A DNA stretch of 64,000 bases from Coprobacillus cateniformis. GTDB lineage: Bacteria > Bacillota_I > Bacilli_A > Erysipelotrichales > Coprobacillaceae. This document shows, piece after piece, positions 34,510 to 43,786 of the stretch. The notes below the pieces were generated by a model. It saw only the letters and a program-made list of their open reading frames with translations. It was not told where the DNA came from and did no database searches. The DNA is taken from contig NZ_WSNW01000001.1 of the NCBI RefSeq assembly GCF_009767585.1, forward strand, positions 2,688,041 through 2,752,040. The letters run 5' to 3'. Each line of letters starts with the position of its first letter. The first letter of the stretch is position 1. A program made the translations under genes and the position numbers.

Positions 34510-35838
34510 ATGGAAAAGAAAAACTCGTTTTTTGATACTCTCTCCAACGGACTTGGTAAAGTATCAGTTAAACTAAGTGGTAACATTTATATTAACGCAA
34601 TTAAAGATGGAATGTTGGCATATATGCCATTTGCATTTATTGCATCTATCTTCTTAATTATCGCTTTTTTCCCAATACCAGCATTTACAGATTTTATTAC
34701 CAATATAACAGGATTAGAAACAGCTGTATGGCAAGGTAAGTTGGCATTAGTCAATGATGCAAGTCTAGGTATTGGTGGTTTATTGGTTTTGTTATCTATT
34801 TCTAGATCTTTGGCTGATAAATTAAAGATTAATGGAATGCAAGTGACATTAACAGCTGTTGTTGCTTTTATGTTATTGGTTCCATTTGGTAGTCAAGAAA
34901 GTGTCAAGTTTATTGATGTGACTTATTTAGGAGCACAAACAATCTTTTTATCTATTCTTATTTCCATTGTGACTGCTAAGATTTATCAGTTTATTGATAG
35001 TAAAGGTATTAAGATTAAGATGCCAGCAGCAGTTCCACCTGCAGTTTCAGCACCATTTGAATCTATTATTCCATCATTTGTTGTTATTACAATTTTCTGG
35101 ATTTTAAGATTAGTTATTGATGCTTTGAGTGGTGGGAGTGCTTTAGCTGTTTTCAATAGTGTTTTAGGTATGCCTTTGCAAGCAGTTGGAGGTTCTTTAC
35201 CAGGTGTTATTATTGTCAAAATGTTCTCACAAGTCTTATGGTTCTTTGGGATTCATGGGGATTCTATTGTCAATGGTGTGATGACACCAATCTTCCAAGT
35301 TTTACAAGATGCCAATAAAACAGTATCTATGGCTGGCGGTGTTCCTACAAATATTATCTGTCAAAGTTTCTGGGATAGTTTTGCTAGTATTGGAATTATC
35401 GGATCTATCATTGCAATTGTTTTGATTGCTAAGAGTAAGCGTTATAAAGAAATGAAGAAAATTGCTGGTGTGCCATATATTTTCAACGTTGGTGAACCAA
35501 CACTCTTTGGTATTCCATTAATGATGAATGTCATTTATTTCATTCCATTTATTTTGAGTAATGTTGCATCTATCGTGATTTCATACATAGCTTTTGCATT
35601 AAACTTAGTGCCCGTATGTACAGGACTAGCTCAGGTACCATGGACAACACCACTCATAATTAGTGGATATTTAACAACGGGAAGTATTGCCGGTTCAATT
35701 TTACAAATTGTTTGTTTGATTGCTGTTGTGTTGATCTGGTTACCATTTGTGAAGGTTGCTGATAATCAATTGGTTAAAGAAGAAGCCGAAATAGAATTAA
35801 AAAATCAAACTGGAGAAACACACAAAGAAGTTGAATAA
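34510..35838 (+). CDS. PTS EIIC, lactose/cellobiose (CelB) family
   Basis: 442 aa with ten or so helices. Family landmarks: IPSFVVITIFWILR, FFGIHGDSIVNGVMTP (about 247-262) and NVGEPTLFGIPLMMN (about 325-340), containing the substrate-binding Glu of the GEPxxFG motif. It translocates and, with a separate EIIB/EIIA, phosphorylates a disaccharide. No EIIA or EIIB of the Lac family is encoded nearby, so it is an orphan EIIC needing partners in trans. It is followed 34 nt later by a GH78 gene, suggesting an oligosaccharide containing rhamnose. Confidence 0.92.
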   Translation: MEKKNSFFDTLSNGLGKVSVKLSGNIYINAIKDGMLAYMPFAFIASIFLIIAFFPIPAFTDFITNITGLETAVWQGKLALVNDASLGIGGLLVLLSISRSLADKLKINGMQVTLTAVVAFMLLVPFGSQESVKFIDVTYLGAQTIFLSILISIVTAKIYQFIDSKGIKIKMPAAVPPAVSAPFESIIPSFVVITIFWILRLVIDALSGGSALAVFNSVLGMPLQAVGGSLPGVIIVKMFSQVLWFFGIHGDSIVNGVMTPIFQVLQDANKTVSMAGGVPTNIICQSFWDSFASIGIIGSIIAIVLIAKSKRYKEMKKIAGVPYIFNVGEPTLFGIPLMMNVIYFIPFILSNVASIVISYIAFALNLVPVCTGLAQVPWTTPLIISGYLTTGSIAGSILQIVCLIAVVLIWLPFVKVADNQLVKEEAEIELKNQTGETHKEVE

Positions 35839-35872
35839 ACTTCTTTGATGTTTTTATGAAAGAGTGAAATTT

Positions 35873-38119
35873 ATGAAAGAAGATTATCAATTTAAAGGAT
35901 GCTGGATCAAAGGTCCTGATCGAGACTATGGTCAAGATGATTCTTTATATTATCAGGATCAAAGAAATACAGTTGTATTGAAACAGTTCAGTATAAGGGA
36001 TAGAAAACAAACATATTTATATATTGCAACACTTGGATATTCAATTATCTATATCAATGGACAAAGAATAACAGAAGATGAATTGAATCTTGTTTGGACG
36101 CAGTTTCAAAAATGTGTTTATTATGATGTGTATGATGTGACTCAATTTTTACGAATAGGTCAAAATGAAATTTGTATAGAATTAGGGAATGGAATGTATA
36201 ATCCTTCACCATTAAAGTTATTTGGTAAATATAATTTAAGAGAACGTTTAAAAGAGATAGGAGAACCAAGAGTTATTTGTGATTTCATTCAAGATGAAAA
36301 TGTGATTTTATCAAGTGATGAGTCATGGCAGATGAAAGAGGGGCACTTCTTATTTAATAATTTATATTTAGGTGAAAGAGTTGATTTACATGAGCTTGAT
36401 TCTTATATTAAACCAGTCTGCATTGATCAAACAAAAAGAGTAATGCAATTGAATACAATACCTCCAGTTAGAAAAAAACAAACTGTTGAACCTAAACAAT
36501 ATATATCAACAGAGGAAGGACTTGTTGTTGATTTTGGTGAAATGATTTCAGGATTTATTGATATAGAATTTCATGCTCAAGATAATACACATGTTATTCT
36601 TCAATACAGCGAAAAATTTGAAAATAATCAAATGAATTATCATACTTGTTTAGCTGGAAGTGTTGGTGAACAGATTCAGGAGATAACTATTCCTGGTGGA
36701 CCAGGAGCACCAGATATGGGCATTCAAAAAGATGAAATCATTGCATGTGATGGAAGAAATAGTTATACAAATACTTTCACCTATCATTCTTTTCGATATG
36801 TATTGTTGCAAGGACTTAAAAAAAGAGATATAAAAAATTTATCAGCAATTTATGTTCATACAAATTTAAAGCAAATAGGAAGAATAGTAACAGATAATGC
36901 TATTTTGAATGAACTCTATGATACAGCTATACGTACCAAACTCAATAATGTTCATAGTATTTTTGAAGATTGTGCACGAGAAAGATTAGGGTATGGCGGA
37001 GACATGGTTGCTTTAGCGACTTCAAATCTCTATACATTTGATTTGGCAGAATTCTATAAGAAAATTATCAGAGATTTTCGTTATGAACAAACCCAAAATG
37101 GGGGAATTCCAGAAACAGCTCCTTATATGGGAATTCAATCCAATGGGACAGGAGAAGGTGAAGGACCACTCTTATGGCAATTCGTTTATCCATATTTGAC
37201 ATATAAGCATTATCAGTATTATGGAGATAAAAAGGTATTAGAAGAAGAGTATCCATATCTTTATAAACAAATGCAATACCTTCTTAACTATGATTTAGAT
37301 AAGTTGGTTCATTGTTGTTTAGGAGATCATGGAAGCATGTTAATTGCTGGTCAATTTAGAAAGCCTACACCAGATAAATTATTTTTAGGCTATTGTACAA
37401 TATTATTCTTCTTGAAATATAACATCTTGATAGCTCAAATTATCAATGAGGATATTTCTCAGTATCAGAAAACATATGATGAACTGAAATTACATATGAT
37501 TCATCAGTTCCAAAATAAAGATGGGACTTTTGGAGAAGGAACACAGACAGGTTTCGCATTTGCAGTTGCATTACAATTAACATCACCACAGTTATTGTGC
37601 CAAAAGTTTGTTGAAAAGATAGAACAAGATCAAGGTATTTTCAATTCAGGTATTTTTGGTATGGCTTTGACATATGAAGTTTTAAATTTATATGGCTATA
37701 ATGAAATTATTGAAAGATGGTTATTACAGGAAAGTGATATAGGATATTTGGCTATGTTAAAGAGTGGCAATAGAACTTTATCTGAATTATTTGTAGGACA
37801 ACAATTATCTTTAAATCATGCGATGTTTGCAAGTTATCAGCAATGGTATTACCAGGGGTTAGCAGGTATTCAAATTTGTGAGGATGCTGTTGGATTTAAT
37901 AAAATTAAATTATCACCATATTTTTCAAAACAGATAAATCGTTTTGAATGCACAATAGAGACAAATCAGGGAATAATAACTTCATCATGGCAAAGAAATC
38001 AAGGTGATATTATTTGGAAGATTAAAGTTCCTAGCGATATACAATATCAAATCCTACTTAAACAACCTTATCAAAAAGTTTATCAAGACAATCAAATCAT
38101 TATATATACAAAAGGATAG
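35873..38119 (+). CDS. GH78 family alpha-L-rhamnosidase
   Basis: About 748 aa, without a signal peptide, so cytosolic. N-terminal beta-sandwich domains (residues 1-330, with TLGYSIIYINGQRI and ELGNGMYNP) precede the (alpha/alpha)6 catalytic domain. The domain includes the GH78 signature EDCARERLGYGGDMV (about 365-379) with catalytic acidic residues, GGIPETAPYMG and a C-terminal beta domain (KLSPYF). It would remove terminal rhamnose from a glycoside or imported phospho-oligosaccharide. Same operon as the orphan EIIC. The ATG at 35873 is favoured over GTG at 35864. Confidence 0.88.
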   Translation: MKEDYQFKGCWIKGPDRDYGQDDSLYYQDQRNTVVLKQFSIRDRKQTYLYIATLGYSIIYINGQRITEDELNLVWTQFQKCVYYDVYDVTQFLRIGQNEICIELGNGMYNPSPLKLFGKYNLRERLKEIGEPRVICDFIQDENVILSSDESWQMKEGHFLFNNLYLGERVDLHELDSYIKPVCIDQTKRVMQLNTIPPVRKKQTVEPKQYISTEEGLVVDFGEMISGFIDIEFHAQDNTHVILQYSEKFENNQMNYHTCLAGSVGEQIQEITIPGGPGAPDMGIQKDEIIACDGRNSYTNTFTYHSFRYVLLQGLKKRDIKNLSAIYVHTNLKQIGRIVTDNAILNELYDTAIRTKLNNVHSIFEDCARERLGYGGDMVALATSNLYTFDLAEFYKKIIRDFRYEQTQNGGIPETAPYMGIQSNGTGEGEGPLLWQFVYPYLTYKHYQYYGDKKVLEEEYPYLYKQMQYLLNYDLDKLVHCCLGDHGSMLIAGQFRKPTPDKLFLGYCTILFFLKYNILIAQIINEDISQYQKTYDELKLHMIHQFQNKDGTFGEGTQTGFAFAVALQLTSPQLLCQKFVEKIEQDQGIFNSGIFGMALTYEVLNLYGYNEIIERWLLQESDIGYLAMLKSGNRTLSELFVGQQLSLNHAMFASYQQWYYQGLAGIQICEDAVGFNKIKLSPYFSKQINRFECTIETNQGIITSSWQRNQGDIIWKIKVPSDIQYQILLKQPYQKVYQDNQIIIYTKG

Positions 38120-38135
38120 CTCAGCTATCCTTTCA
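38109..38135 (+). terminator. Hairpin after the GH78 gene
   Basis: A perfect 10-bp stem AAAGGATAGC / GCTATCCTTT with a 3-nt loop and a short T tract. Confidence 0.7.
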
Positions 38136-38227
38136 ATCTAAGAAAAGAAATTTAGATATGAAATATATTTTATATTATGGAAAGATTATAGCTTGTGATT
38201 ATGGATATAAGAAACTGGAGGGACATG

Positions 38228-39199
38228 ATGATACCTATACATATTTTAGAACAATTGGTTAGTTTTACAGAAGAAGAAATGAATTTACTCCAAGGAAAAG
38301 AGACAATAGATAAAAGTATCTTTGCGAGTGAATTATCTCATGTCATTGATTATCATTATCTTTTAAAAGAAAATCAAATGTTTTCAGTAAGAAAACACAC
38401 AAGATTTTGCCAGTACCCAAGTCATCGCCATAATTATATAGAACTAATGTATGTTTACAGTGGGAGAATGACGCATCATATCAATGAACAGGATATAACA
38501 ATTGAAAAAGGACAACTTCTCTTATTGAATCAAAACATTGAACATTCAATAAACTATTGTGATGAAAATGATATTATTTTTAACTTTATTATCAGACCAG
38601 AATATTTACGTTTTTTATCTACAATGATAGAAGATGAGAATGTTGTTTCAAAATTTATATTTGATGCTCTTTATTCATATGATAATGATGGTGAATTTCT
38701 TGTTTTTAAAGTTCAAAACAATCAAAAAGTGACATCTTATATTGAATCTATTATTATAAGTTTGTATGAACCTCAATTATATAATGATATTGAACTTAAA
38801 CTGTTGGTTGGAATCCTATTAACAGAACTGATGAATCATCCTGAGAATATAGAAAGTTATACAGGTGATAGTTATGAAAAGATATTAAGCAGTACAATTT
38901 TGAAATATATCATAACAAATTATCAATATGGGAGTCTGCACGAACTCTCTCAACTCATTCATCAGCCAAATTATAAAATATGTAAAATCATAAAAAAACA
39001 AACATGTCAAACATTTACAGAATTATTACAAAACGAAAAATTAAAAGTTGCTGAGAATTTATTAATAACAACTTCACTCACAATGCAAGATATTATTCAA
39101 GAAGTTGGATATGAGAATATTTCCTACTTTTATAGAATATTTAAGAAAAAGTATGCCATGACACCTCAAATGTACAGAGAGAAATCACAACAAAATTAG
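38228..39199 (+). CDS. AraC-family regulator with cupin sensor (type B, module 1)
   Basis: About 323 aa. Cupin-type sensor in residues 55-130 (HRHNYIELMYVYSG, IEKGQLLLLNQNIEHSINY) and a C-terminal two-HTH AraC domain. The domain includes IIQEVGYENISYFYRIFKKKYAMTPQMYREK split across residues 285-318. It is a clear paralogue of the regulator at 42.7 kb, sharing ETIDKSIF, NYIELMYVY, LLLLNQNIEHSI and STILKYI. The ATG at 38228 has GGAGG 6 nt upstream; the frame continues upstream to 38195 without an SD. It likely controls the GH78 module. Confidence 0.9.
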   Translation: MIPIHILEQLVSFTEEEMNLLQGKETIDKSIFASELSHVIDYHYLLKENQMFSVRKHTRFCQYPSHRHNYIELMYVYSGRMTHHINEQDITIEKGQLLLLNQNIEHSINYCDENDIIFNFIIRPEYLRFLSTMIEDENVVSKFIFDALYSYDNDGEFLVFKVQNNQKVTSYIESIIISLYEPQLYNDIELKLLVGILLTELMNHPENIESYTGDSYEKILSSTILKYIITNYQYGSLHELSQLIHQPNYKICKIIKKQTCQTFTELLQNEKLKVAENLLITTSLTMQDIIQEVGYENISYFYRIFKKKYAMTPQMYREKSQQN

Positions 39200-39423
39200 A
39201 TTTTATATTTTATATACTTTTATTTTTCTATGTAGGAATATTCTTGAATTTATCAATTTTATTATCTTAGAATTTATTTTCGTTATAACCTACTTAGAAA
39301 CTACACCTATTTAAAAAATAAAGTAATACTTATTATTTTATATTTTTGCTATAAAATTAATATTTCATTATTTTTTTCAAGATATAGGAGTGATATAATA
39401 TAAAAAGGAGAAGAGGTGCCATA

Positions 39424-41514
39424 ATGGAAGATGGAATTGCCGAGTTGTCTAAAGACTTGGAATACAAATATTTAATGGAATCAATAGATGCGAGTGTAAG
39501 TAAGCATTTATTGGATGAACACTTTACTTTGGTTGCTGCCAATCAGCGTTATTATGAAATGTTTGGATATGAACAAAAAGAATATGAAGACTGTTTTCAT
39601 AATCGTCCTGATTTATTTTTTAAGCAGGATTTAGATGAATGGAATCATTTGAATCAACATGTTCTTAAAGCAATTCAAAATGGTGAAAAACGTTATATGA
39701 CTATTTGTAGAATGAGACACAAAGATGGACGTAAATTATGGATTCGATTAGTCGGTACTTTTACTAATGAGTATGTTAATGGCTATCAAATCTCATATTC
39801 TGTTATGATGGATATTACGAGTTTGATGCAAACAAGAATTGAAAAAGATGTGACTGAAAATCATTTTCCAGGACTTATTTCTAAATATAGAATTACCAAA
39901 GATGGTTTTCAATACTTAGATAGTAATAAAAATTATTTAGATTATTTTCATGGAATCAATGTTAATTATTTTCACTTAACAGATATGACTCCAGAGAATG
40001 GTCTAGAAGAAATTAAAAAGATGTATCCATGTTTACGAAATGGAGAAAATACCAAGTTAACAATTTCTTATAAAAATCCAGAGGGAGAAAGAAGTTATTT
40101 TAATATCAGTGCCCAATGTGTTGATTGGATAGAGGATGACCCAATTTATTTGTTAATTTATTCTGATATTACTGAAATTGTTGTTCAAAAAGAACTCTTA
40201 GAAAAATATAATCAATATTTAAATGAATTGGCTTATTTAGATGATGTTACAAAGGGATTTAATCAGAGAAAATTTGATATTGTCGCTAGAGAAACTATAG
40301 AAAAAGCACAGCCATATGAATATGTCATGATATGGTTGAATGTGCAAAAATTTAAGGTTATTAATGAAATTGGTGGATTTGATTTAGGAAATCAAACTTT
40401 AAAATATGTATATAGTGAAATTCGCAATCATCTGTTAGATAATGAATATGTGGCACGTATGTTTTCTGATAATTTTGCTATCTTGATGTTATATGATAAT
40501 CAACAAAAACTTGAATATCGTCTAAATCGATGTTTTGAAGATATTAATGATTATGAATCAAACAGTGACTACAAATTCCGTTTTTCTTTTACAACAGGTA
40601 TTTATTTAATTGATGAAACTGATATTCCAATTACCCAAATAAAAGACCGTGCTCATGCAGCTAGAAAATTAGTTTCACCTCAAGACAATGATTTGTGTGT
40701 CTATCATTATTATGATAATACAATTCGTATTCAGATGCTTAATGAAAAAGATATCGAAAATCGTGCCTATCTTGCATTACAAAATGGTGAATTTGAAGTC
40801 TATTTTCAACCTAAATACTCTGTTAAAAAGCATCAATTATCAGGAGCAGAGGCACTTGTGAGATGGAATCACCCAACGAGAGGATTTCTATCACCTGCTG
40901 AATTTATTCCTGTTTTTGAAAATAATGGATTTATTACACATGTTGATCTTTTTGTATTTCAAACTGTCTGTCAAATGATTAGAAAAAGATTAGATGCGCA
41001 TCAGGCTGTCGTTCCAGTTTCTATTAATATGTCTAGAATGCATTTTTCGCATCCTCATTTTTTAAACGAGTATATAAAAATTCGCAATAAATATAATATT
41101 CCTTTCAAATATTTAGAATTAGAACTTACAGAGTCTATTGTTTTTGAAAATATTGAGATGTTTATTAACATTATAAAATCAATTCATCAAGCTGGATTTA
41201 TGTGCAGTATGGATGATTTTGGAAGTGGATATTCAAGTTTGAGCATGTTAAAAAATTTAGAAGTAGATACAATTAAATTAGATAAGTCATTTTTTGCAAC
41301 AAAAGATATGAGTTATGAAAAAGAAAAAATTATAGTGAAAAATATTATTGATATGGCTAAGGCATTAAATATATCTACTGTCGCTGAAGGAATTGAAACA
41401 CATGAACAAGTCAATTTTCTCGAGCATACGGAATGTGACCTGATTCAAGGATTTGTATATTCTCGACCGATTCCTATTCAAAATTTTAATGATTTACTAG
41501 ACTCACAATTATAA
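39424..41514 (+). CDS. PAS - degenerate GGDEF - EAL c-di-GMP phosphodiesterase
   Basis: 696 aa, no membrane segment. Residues 10-120 form a PAS-like fold, a second PAS-like region spans about 140-260, then a GGDEF fold (about 275-425) and an EAL domain (about 445-695). The GGDEF active site reads SDNFA (about 349-353), so diguanylate cyclase activity is lost. The EAL domain keeps EALVRW, the Asn in SINMSRMHF, Glu in ELTES, DDFGSGYSSL, Lys in KLDKSF and AEGIET, so phosphodiesterase activity is expected. It lies between the two sugar modules with its own promoter region. Confidence 0.92.
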   Translation: MEDGIAELSKDLEYKYLMESIDASVSKHLLDEHFTLVAANQRYYEMFGYEQKEYEDCFHNRPDLFFKQDLDEWNHLNQHVLKAIQNGEKRYMTICRMRHKDGRKLWIRLVGTFTNEYVNGYQISYSVMMDITSLMQTRIEKDVTENHFPGLISKYRITKDGFQYLDSNKNYLDYFHGINVNYFHLTDMTPENGLEEIKKMYPCLRNGENTKLTISYKNPEGERSYFNISAQCVDWIEDDPIYLLIYSDITEIVVQKELLEKYNQYLNELAYLDDVTKGFNQRKFDIVARETIEKAQPYEYVMIWLNVQKFKVINEIGGFDLGNQTLKYVYSEIRNHLLDNEYVARMFSDNFAILMLYDNQQKLEYRLNRCFEDINDYESNSDYKFRFSFTTGIYLIDETDIPITQIKDRAHAARKLVSPQDNDLCVYHYYDNTIRIQMLNEKDIENRAYLALQNGEFEVYFQPKYSVKKHQLSGAEALVRWNHPTRGFLSPAEFIPVFENNGFITHVDLFVFQTVCQMIRKRLDAHQAVVPVSINMSRMHFSHPHFLNEYIKIRNKYNIPFKYLELELTESIVFENIEMFINIIKSIHQAGFMCSMDDFGSGYSSLSMLKNLEVDTIKLDKSFFATKDMSYEKEKIIVKNIIDMAKALNISTVAEGIETHEQVNFLEHTECDLIQGFVYSRPIPIQNFNDLLDSQL

Positions 41515-41598
41515 AAAACAACCATTACAAAACTGTCTCTATGTTTTAGAGTTTTCATTTCACTTTATGGAGGCAATTATATTGGTTGTTTTTTTATA
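41512..41598. terminator. Long-loop inverted repeat between convergent EAL and AraC genes
   Basis: AAAAAACAACCA near 41515 and TGGTTGTTTTTTT near 41582 pair around a 55-nt loop with an inner AAAACT/AGTTTT helix. The T run can terminate both convergent genes. Confidence 0.6.
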
Positions 41599-42583
41599 AT
41601 GACAAGCGATTTCTTTGTCTGTATTCTTTAGGAGAACAATGATAAAGTTCTTTAAATTTCTTATAGAAAAAAGTGAGATTTTGATACCCACTTTGTCTCG
41701 CAATGATATCTATAGGTTCATCACTGTGAATAAGGAGTTGTGCAGCATTATTCATCTTTAAATCAATAATTAATTCTTTATAAGATTTTTTGAGATGCTT
41801 CTTTAAAAGTGTTGTTAAATAACAAGGATTGACATGGACGTGTTGGGCAGTGGATTCTAAAGTACAGTGAAGATAGTTTTTAGCAATATATTGAAGTGTT
41901 AAAAAGATAATAGAATGTGATTCATTGACAGATTCATAGTTTATACTTGTATCAAGTGTATTGATCATTTCTAATATAATTAGGACAAAAAGACTATTCA
42001 TCATTTCTTTTGAGTTATAAGATGGCCGATAATACTCTAAAAGTAATTCAGTAAGAAAAGTCTGTAGTCTTTCATTGTTTTCAGTATTAAAAATCATATA
42101 GTTTAAATGTGATTCTTTATCATTAATGGCATTTATAAAAAAAGATGTAATGAGATTATGTTGTGATAATTTTGAAAAGAACTGATTATTTAAATAATCT
42201 TTTCCAATTAAAATATTGATCATGATATCATTCTCTTCTGTATAGCCAAGAGAATGAGGGGTCCTTGTATCAATTAAAGTCATTTGTCCCTTTTTCAATA
42301 AACTTTTTTTACCATCAATGCTTTGTTCACAACTACCAGAGTACATATAATTAATTTCTATAAAATCATGAATATGTGTAGGAACAGCAGCAAAGCGTTC
42401 ATTTTTTAAAATAGTGACAGTATTATGTGGTAAATGATTTGAAAAATAAAAACTATAAATTTTATGATGCTCATCATCATAAACATAAGGCATATAAGCA
42501 TAATCTCCAAATATGTTTTTTTTATGATTTGTTTCAGAAAGAGAATACTCTCTTAATATTTTATCGAGTTCGTCTTGTCTCAT
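41594..42583 (-). CDS. AraC-family regulator with cupin sensor (type A, module 2)
   Basis: About 329 aa. A sensor half with VPTHIHDFIEINYMYSG and LKKGQMTLIDTRTPHS is followed by an AraC HTH pair (about 225-325) ending IDIIARQSGYQNLTFFYKKFKELYHCSPKEYRQR. The organisation and the NLTxFYKxF segment match the type A regulator at 33.3 kb. The ATG at 42583 with GAGGTGA upstream is preferred over an in-frame GTG inside the SD. It is divergent from the type B regulator that heads module 2. Confidence 0.88.
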   Translation of the reverse strand: MRQDELDKILREYSLSETNHKKNIFGDYAYMPYVYDDEHHKIYSFYFSNHLPHNTVTILKNERFAAVPTHIHDFIEINYMYSGSCEQSIDGKKSLLKKGQMTLIDTRTPHSLGYTEENDIMINILIGKDYLNNQFFSKLSQHNLITSFFINAINDKESHLNYMIFNTENNERLQTFLTELLLEYYRPSYNSKEMMNSLFVLIILEMINTLDTSINYESVNESHSIIFLTLQYIAKNYLHCTLESTAQHVHVNPCYLTTLLKKHLKKSYKELIIDLKMNNAAQLLIHSDEPIDIIARQSGYQNLTFFYKKFKELYHCSPKEYRQRNRLSL

Positions 42584-42711
42584 GATTATCACCTCTTTTT
42601 ATTATATAATCTAAAGTTTGGTTAGTAAATAACAAAATATGGGTTATATAAATAGATATATGCTGTTGTTATAATAAAGAAAAGATATGATAGTGTTTAG
42701 GGGGTATGATT

Positions 42712-43689
42712 GTGTTAAAAGATGAAATATTAGAAAAATTAATCTACTTTACTGAAGAAGAAATGAATAATTTAAATGGTATGGAAACAATTGATAAAAG
42801 TATCTTTATAGATGAAGATAGTCATATTATAGATTGTTATAAATTATTAGAGGAACATCAGCAGTTGGGTGTGAGGAAACATACACGATTTATTGAATAT
42901 CCCATGCATAAACACAATTATATTGAATTAATGTATGTGTATGGTGGCAGTATGACGCATATCATTAATGAGCAACAGATAACAATTTATGAAGGTGAGT
43001 TGTTATTGCTAAATCAAAACATTGAACATTCTATTGAATATTGTCATGAGAATGATATTATTTTTAATTTTATTATTAAGCCTGAATTTTTAGAATTCTT
43101 ATCACACATGGCAGAAGAAGAAAATGATGTTTTTCATTTTATATTTTCATCTTTATACTCATATGATAACGATGGTGAATTTTTAATCTTTAAACTTCAG
43201 GATAATGAACTGATACAGTCTTATATTGAGTCTATTATTACAACAATTTATGAACCACAAATCAACAATTCCTTAGAACAAAAGTTGTTAGTCGGTTTAT
43301 TGTTAACAGAATTAATGAAACATCCAGAATATATTGAAACCTATCAGGCTAATAGTTATGAGAAATTAATCAGTAGTACAATTTTGAAGTATATAGCATG
43401 CTCTTATCAAGAAGGGTCTTTGGCTGTATTATCAGGCCAGTTACATTTACCAGATTATAAAGTTTGTAAAATCATAAAGAAACAAACAGGTCAAACATTT
43501 AAGCAATTGGTTCAAAATGAACGATTAAAAAACGCAGTTCATTTATTAAAGTCAACGCATCTACCTGTGACTGATATTATGCTAGAAGTAGGGTATGAGA
43601 ATATGACTTATTTTTATAAGATATTTAAAAATGAGTTTCAAATGACACCACATGTTTATAGAGAAAAATATTCTTCTTTTGCAAAATAG
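42712..43689 (+). CDS. AraC-family regulator with cupin sensor (type B, module 2)
   Basis: About 325 aa; closely similar to the regulator at 38.2 kb throughout. Cupin sensor HKHNYIELMYVYGG (about 60) and YEGELLLLNQNIEHSIEY, then two HTHs. The first is VCKIIKKQTGQTFKQLVQNERLK and the second VTDIMLEVGYENMTYFYKIFKNEF. A GTG at 42712 stands 7 nt after AGGGGG. The in-frame ATG at 42706 lies only 1 nt after the same SD, so the GTG is preferred but not certain. It precedes the second EIIC operon. Confidence 0.88.
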   Translation: MLKDEILEKLIYFTEEEMNNLNGMETIDKSIFIDEDSHIIDCYKLLEEHQQLGVRKHTRFIEYPMHKHNYIELMYVYGGSMTHIINEQQITIYEGELLLLNQNIEHSIEYCHENDIIFNFIIKPEFLEFLSHMAEEENDVFHFIFSSLYSYDNDGEFLIFKLQDNELIQSYIESIITTIYEPQINNSLEQKLLVGLLLTELMKHPEYIETYQANSYEKLISSTILKYIACSYQEGSLAVLSGQLHLPDYKVCKIIKKQTGQTFKQLVQNERLKNAVHLLKSTHLPVTDIMLEVGYENMTYFYKIFKNEFQMTPHVYREKYSSFAK

Positions 43690-43718
43690 GATAATCTTAT
43701 AGACAAAAAGCGATATAT

Positions 43719-43734
43719 TTTGTAAGTGTTTTCT
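43719..43734 (+). promoter_or_regulatory. Candidate catabolite-responsive element (cre)
   Basis: TGTAAGTGTTTTCT at 43721-43734 fits the consensus TGWAANCGNTNWCA at 12 of 14 positions, about 55 bp before the EIIC start. It is consistent with CcpA control of the operon. Confidence 0.45.
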
Positions 43735-43786
43735 TTGATAAGATAAATGTGTCGACAAACAAAAATTATTAAGGGAGATTGAAATT

